Assembly: GCA_012840355.1 (NCBI GenBank)
Contig: DULN01000009.1
Span: 260,414-324,413 of the forward strand
Length of the DNA stretch: 64,000 bases
Direction: 5' to 3'
DNA from: Clostridiales bacterium
Lineage (GTDB): Bacteria > Bacillota > Clostridia > Oscillospirales > CAG-272
Positions 61,442-64,000 of the stretch are shown piece after piece. Each line of letters opens with the position of its first letter. Position 1 is the first letter of the stretch. The notes below the pieces were generated by a model. It was not told the origin of the DNA. It made no database searches and saw only the letters and a program-made list of their open reading frames with translations. The translations under genes were made by a program, and so were the position numbers.

Positions 61442-63072
61442 TCTGTCATCGGAATTCCTTGCTCCCATAGAGAATAAGGGCACACAGGGATATTATGAAC
61501 GTATAGCCTGTACTGGAACCCGTAGCCTGAGGTAAAGCCTGTAGTTCCCACAGTGCCGATTGTATCGCCAGTCTTTACCATGTCGCCTACTTTAACCGAA
61601 ACGTCGCCGAGATAAGCGTAAAGGCTCTTCAGCCCTAGTCCGTGGTCTATTATGACAGTCTTGCCTGTCCACGCAAGCTCGCCGACGTATATGACTTTGC
61701 CGTTGTTTGCGGCAAGCGCTTTGTCGCCGGCGTTTACGATATAATCAACGCCGGGGTTGCGGTAGGTTTCGCCGGTCCCATATGCGCCGGCTTTCTTGCG
61801 ATATATGCCGAATCCGGCGGTAATATATCGGCCAGCGACGCCTTCAATGAACTTGCCTTCCCAGTACCTAGCCTCGCTTTCGGCTGCAAGGTACTGCCCG
61901 GCGATGTTATTAAACTCCTCGACCGTCTCATGCGTGAATTTTGAAGCCATCTCGCGTGTGGAGACGGTTACGTCTTTCGAGCGGAATGTCTTCGGCTCGA
62001 TTGCAATAGAAAGGGTCTGCGTCACGCCGCCGCAGTTGACCGTGAAAGTGTACGCAGAGGCATCAGGCAAATCCACCGAAATCGGGACAAGCGCGCGCAC
62101 ATAGTCGCCGTCACGGTAGAATTTCGGCGTGTAGCCTATATCCGGGTCAGAAGAAAAGGTAATTTGCGAGATGTCGGTCACGTTTTTGCCCGTGAGCACT
62201 ACAAATTCCCCGGGCTGGATCGAAGTTTCGCCGAGATAAAACACAGGCGCGGGCTTAACATTTGCCACAAACTCATATACCGCCTCGCCGAAAGCGCCGC
62301 GCTCTTTATTCTCGTACCATTTTGCGGTAATGGTCACATTAAAGCTTGCGCCTTCTTCGAAATTAAACGAGGATATGTTCTCGTAAAGGTCGTCATAGAC
62401 TGTCAGCCCGTCGCGCTTTATATTTACGAGCATATAATCAGGCTCCACCGTAAAGCGCAAATCGAGCCCGCCGAGTATTGTGATTTTCTGCGTCTGGGTG
62501 GACGTCGGAACCTCTACCTCTTTATATACATTTCCATAGCTTAGGCACTGCCATGTCATCTCGGCAGGCAGTATCACCACCCCGCCATCGCCGAAATTCA
62601 TCGTCGGCGGCGTCGATGCCGGGAACAGGCACATGCCGTATGACGACTGGATAAATTTCGAGGCTATATCCGCGGGGATTTTATATGCCTTGCCTGCGCC
62701 GTCGACAAAATACGAGCTATCAGGGTCGGCTGAAAAATAATACCTATATGTAGTTGCAAGGTCGTAGCTGTAGTATACCGCCTTAAAATAGTCGGCGAAC
62801 GTAAGCTGCTGCGGAAGGCTTCCCACAGGCTTTGATTTCTCGTTTAGGTTAAGAAAATACGTTAGCGCGCCGCCTTCGAATTCTTCTTCCAACGAGTCTG
62901 TGGTGAAAGTAAATATAGTCCCATTAAGGTCCGTCAGCTCCAAGCGTGTGACGGCGCCCTCCCTAACAGGGGCGCGCCGGGCGGAGAAATATGACCATAC
63001 GCCTATATATGTTGGGACAAACAGCAGCACGACACAAATAGCCCAGATTAGTTTTTTCTTAAATCCAGCCAT
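61438..63072 (-). CDS. Membrane-anchored protein with degenerate LytM/M23 domain
   Basis: 544 residues: a signal-anchor (about 5-26), a long extracytoplasmic region including an Ig/IPT-like segment (about 270-360; KPAPVFYLGETSIQPGEFVVLTG), and a C-terminal M23/LytM fold (about 430-540; GKTVIIDHGLGLKSLYAYLGDVSVK, VKTGDTIGTVGTTGF). The zinc/catalytic residues are lost: HxxxD reads Asn439-Pro-Gly-Val-Asp443, the His of YAHL is Tyr487, and HxH reads Gln-Tyr-Arg. It should be a non-catalytic binding or scaffold domain, as in SpoIIQ or amidase activators. The ATG at 63072 is favoured by an upstream GGAG; a GTG at 63084 is possible. First gene of an operon with argR. Confidence 0.85.
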   Translation of the reverse strand: MAGFKKKLIWAICVVLLFVPTYIGVWSYFSARRAPVREGAVTRLELTDLNGTIFTFTTDSLEEEFEGGALTYFLNLNEKSKPVGSLPQQLTFADYFKAVYYSYDLATTYRYYFSADPDSSYFVDGAGKAYKIPADIASKFIQSSYGMCLFPASTPPTMNFGDGGVVILPAEMTWQCLSYGNVYKEVEVPTSTQTQKITILGGLDLRFTVEPDYMLVNIKRDGLTVYDDLYENISSFNFEEGASFNVTITAKWYENKERGAFGEAVYEFVANVKPAPVFYLGETSIQPGEFVVLTGKNVTDISQITFSSDPDIGYTPKFYRDGDYVRALVPISVDLPDASAYTFTVNCGGVTQTLSIAIEPKTFRSKDVTVSTREMASKFTHETVEEFNNIAGQYLAAESEARYWEGKFIEGVAGRYITAGFGIYRKKAGAYGTGETYRNPGVDYIVNAGDKALAANNGKVIYVGELAWTGKTVIIDHGLGLKSLYAYLGDVSVKVGDMVKTGDTIGTVGTTGFTSGYGFQYRLYVHNIPVCPYSLWEQGIPMTE

Positions 63073-63186
63073 AATTTTATCCACTCTCCGATATCGGAAA
63101 AAAGATCTATTGTTTCGGGCCTGTGCCGCGTATGGGGAATAAATACGCGCAAAAGATCCGAATAAGGCATTTTCACAAGGATGGGA

Positions 63187-63216
63187 GCTTGCCGGTTTAA
63201 TAAACGTCCGGCAAGC
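63187..63216 (-). repeat. Hairpin in the leader of the degenerate LytM gene
   Basis: A 9-bp stem GCTTGCCGG / CCGGCAAGC with a 12-base AT loop, in a leader of about 190 bases between the promoter at 63270 and the ATG. No T-run on the minus strand, so not an obvious terminator. Confidence 0.5.
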
Positions 63217-63269
63217 ATTTTGCGCTAATACCGGACAGATTTATGAATATTTATAATAACCTACAATTG

Positions 63270-63298
63270 ATTATAACATACAGCATTTCTTATGTCAA
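63270..63298 (-). promoter_or_regulatory. Consensus promoter of the LytM-like/argR operon
   Basis: TTGACA (63298-63293), 17 bases, TATAAT (63275-63270). The -35 overlaps the stop codon of the glycerol-1-phosphate dehydrogenase gene. Confidence 0.85.
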
Positions 63299-64000
63299 CC
63301 AATATGGCACAGTTTGAGCATTGTCACACGCCTACGCACATATGGCGCAAACTCAAGCGACTTTGATACAAACTCAGGCGTATCAGGCAAGCCGACCGAT
63401 GCAAGCGTCATCTTGCAGCCGCAGCTTGCCATAAGCCCACGCACAAAATCCGGCTCGGGCAGAAGGGATATAGCATTTTGAAGCTCGCCCTTTTTGTCGT
63501 CTAGCGTTTTTTGAGATAATCCCGAAAGCGGGTCTGGCAAGTTCTCGCGGATAATCCCATCCGTGAGCTTCCCGAATGCCGGCAAAAGGTACTCGCGCTC
63601 ATACCTGTTTTTACGCAGTATAAACTTCTCAAGCGACCTGTAACGATTAAGGAGCAAAAGGGTTGCGACCCCGACTTTTTCGCCATGCAGTGCAGCCGTC
63701 GGCTCGTTTATGCAGTGCATCTCCCAAAGGTGCGAGAGGTGGTGTTCCGAGCCGCTTGCCGGGCGGGAATTGCCGGCCGCCTGCATCGCAAGCCCGGACG
63801 TCACAAGCGCGCCCATAAGACGTACAGCGAATTCGCGCGAGCCGGGCTCGGCCTTTGCAACCTTTTCAAGCGCACTTTGCTCGAGGGCATAAATTTGGCC
63901 GTCTATCCGCTCGCCTATAACAATGTTAGCCACCCGCCAGTCGAAAAGGGATATGTATTTCCCAAGCATGTCCCCGACGCCGGCCGCCGAAAGGTTTGCC
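63295..64000 (-). CDS. sn-glycerol-1-phosphate dehydrogenase-like protein, C-terminal part (cut by window edge)
   Basis: About 235 residues of an iron/zinc alcohol dehydrogenase-fold protein, open to the window edge. LSAAGVGDMLGKY, RPASGSEHHLSHLWEMH and AALHGEKVGVATLLL match G1P dehydrogenases (archaeal EgsA, Bacillus AraM), including the two metal-binding His contexts. Such enzymes reduce DHAP to sn-glycerol 1-phosphate; in Bacillus this feeds heptaprenylglyceryl phosphate via PcrB. The N-terminal NAD domain is outside the window. No terminator is seen, since the next promoter overlaps its stop. Confidence 0.85.
   Translation of the reverse strand, partial: ANLSAAGVGDMLGKYISLFDWRVANIVIGERIDGQIYALEQSALEKVAKAEPGSREFAVRLMGALVTSGLAMQAAGNSRPASGSEHHLSHLWEMHCINEPTAALHGEKVGVATLLLLNRYRSLEKFILRKNRYEREYLLPAFGKLTDGIIRENLPDPLSGLSQKTLDDKKGELQNAISLLPEPDFVRGLMASCGCKMTLASVGLPDTPEFVSKSLEFAPYVRRRVTMLKLCHIG

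Overview
The window reads as a chromosomal segment of an uncultured, spore-forming low-to-mid GC Gram-positive bacterium of the Clostridia (Bacillota). Evidence: an endosporulation phosphatase (SpoIIE); Firmicutes-type ribosomal protein L27 with a cleavable N-terminal extension next to its protease Prp; an L21 leader RNA; the murB-rapZ-whiA cluster; an SLH-anchored S-layer-like protein; sigma-A style promoters of the TTGACA-17-TATAAT type. I see no insertion sequence, prophage, CRISPR array or plasmid gene. Most genes are housekeeping, and the accessory content lies in cell-surface and signalling proteins. Several starts are TTG or GTG, and they were chosen by Shine-Dalgarno position or overlap with the upstream gene.

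Layout. 1-3.5 kb: the 5' part of lnt (minus), divergent from an apgM-lepB-rbgA operon (plus). 3.5-10.3 kb: a 1168-residue S-layer-like protein and a large lipoprotein with glycosidase-like features (both minus). 10.3-11.5 kb: L21 leader, rplU, prp, rpmA. 11.6-18 kb: remnants of a P-loop gene, glyA, spoIIE and an orphan solute-binding lipoprotein. 18-23.4 kb: a DacF-like carboxypeptidase homologue facing a hydrolase-murF-ddl operon, and tRNA-Ser. 23.5-30.4 kb: thpR with a phosphodiester glycosidase and a small membrane protein, divergent from a DUF2079 membrane protein, gnd, an AEC transporter and an HTH regulator. 30.4-31.8 kb: hemerythrin-CheX-hemerythrin. 31.8-37.3 kb: tRNA-His and tRNA-Arg, a DIP1984-family protein, PRPP synthase, a membrane-anchored unknown, a TagO/WecA-type transferase and an epimerase-like TIM barrel. 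37.3-46 kb: obgE-trpS-GxGYxYP lipoprotein, efp with an acidic partner, alaS. 46-58 kb: a THUMP RNA methyltransferase, a class A PBP, and murB-rapZ-whiA-dnaE-membrane protein. 58-64 kb: tyrS, recN, argR, a degenerate LytM protein and a truncated glycerol-1-phosphate dehydrogenase.

Themes. Envelope construction dominates: PBP1A, DacF-like, Ddl, MurF, MurB, a TagO-like enzyme, LepB, Lnt, the S-layer protein and three lipoproteins. Translation is the second theme: EF-P, L21/L27/Prp, RbgA, Obg, three aminoacyl-tRNA synthetases and three tRNAs. The points most worth a second look are: the hemerythrin-CheX-hemerythrin module, in which the second hemerythrin has lost one iron ligand; an RbgA whose guanine-specificity motif NKxD reads TKSA; a DacF-like protein with two of three active-site motifs altered; a LytM-domain protein without its zinc/catalytic histidines; and a possibly leaderless lnt.
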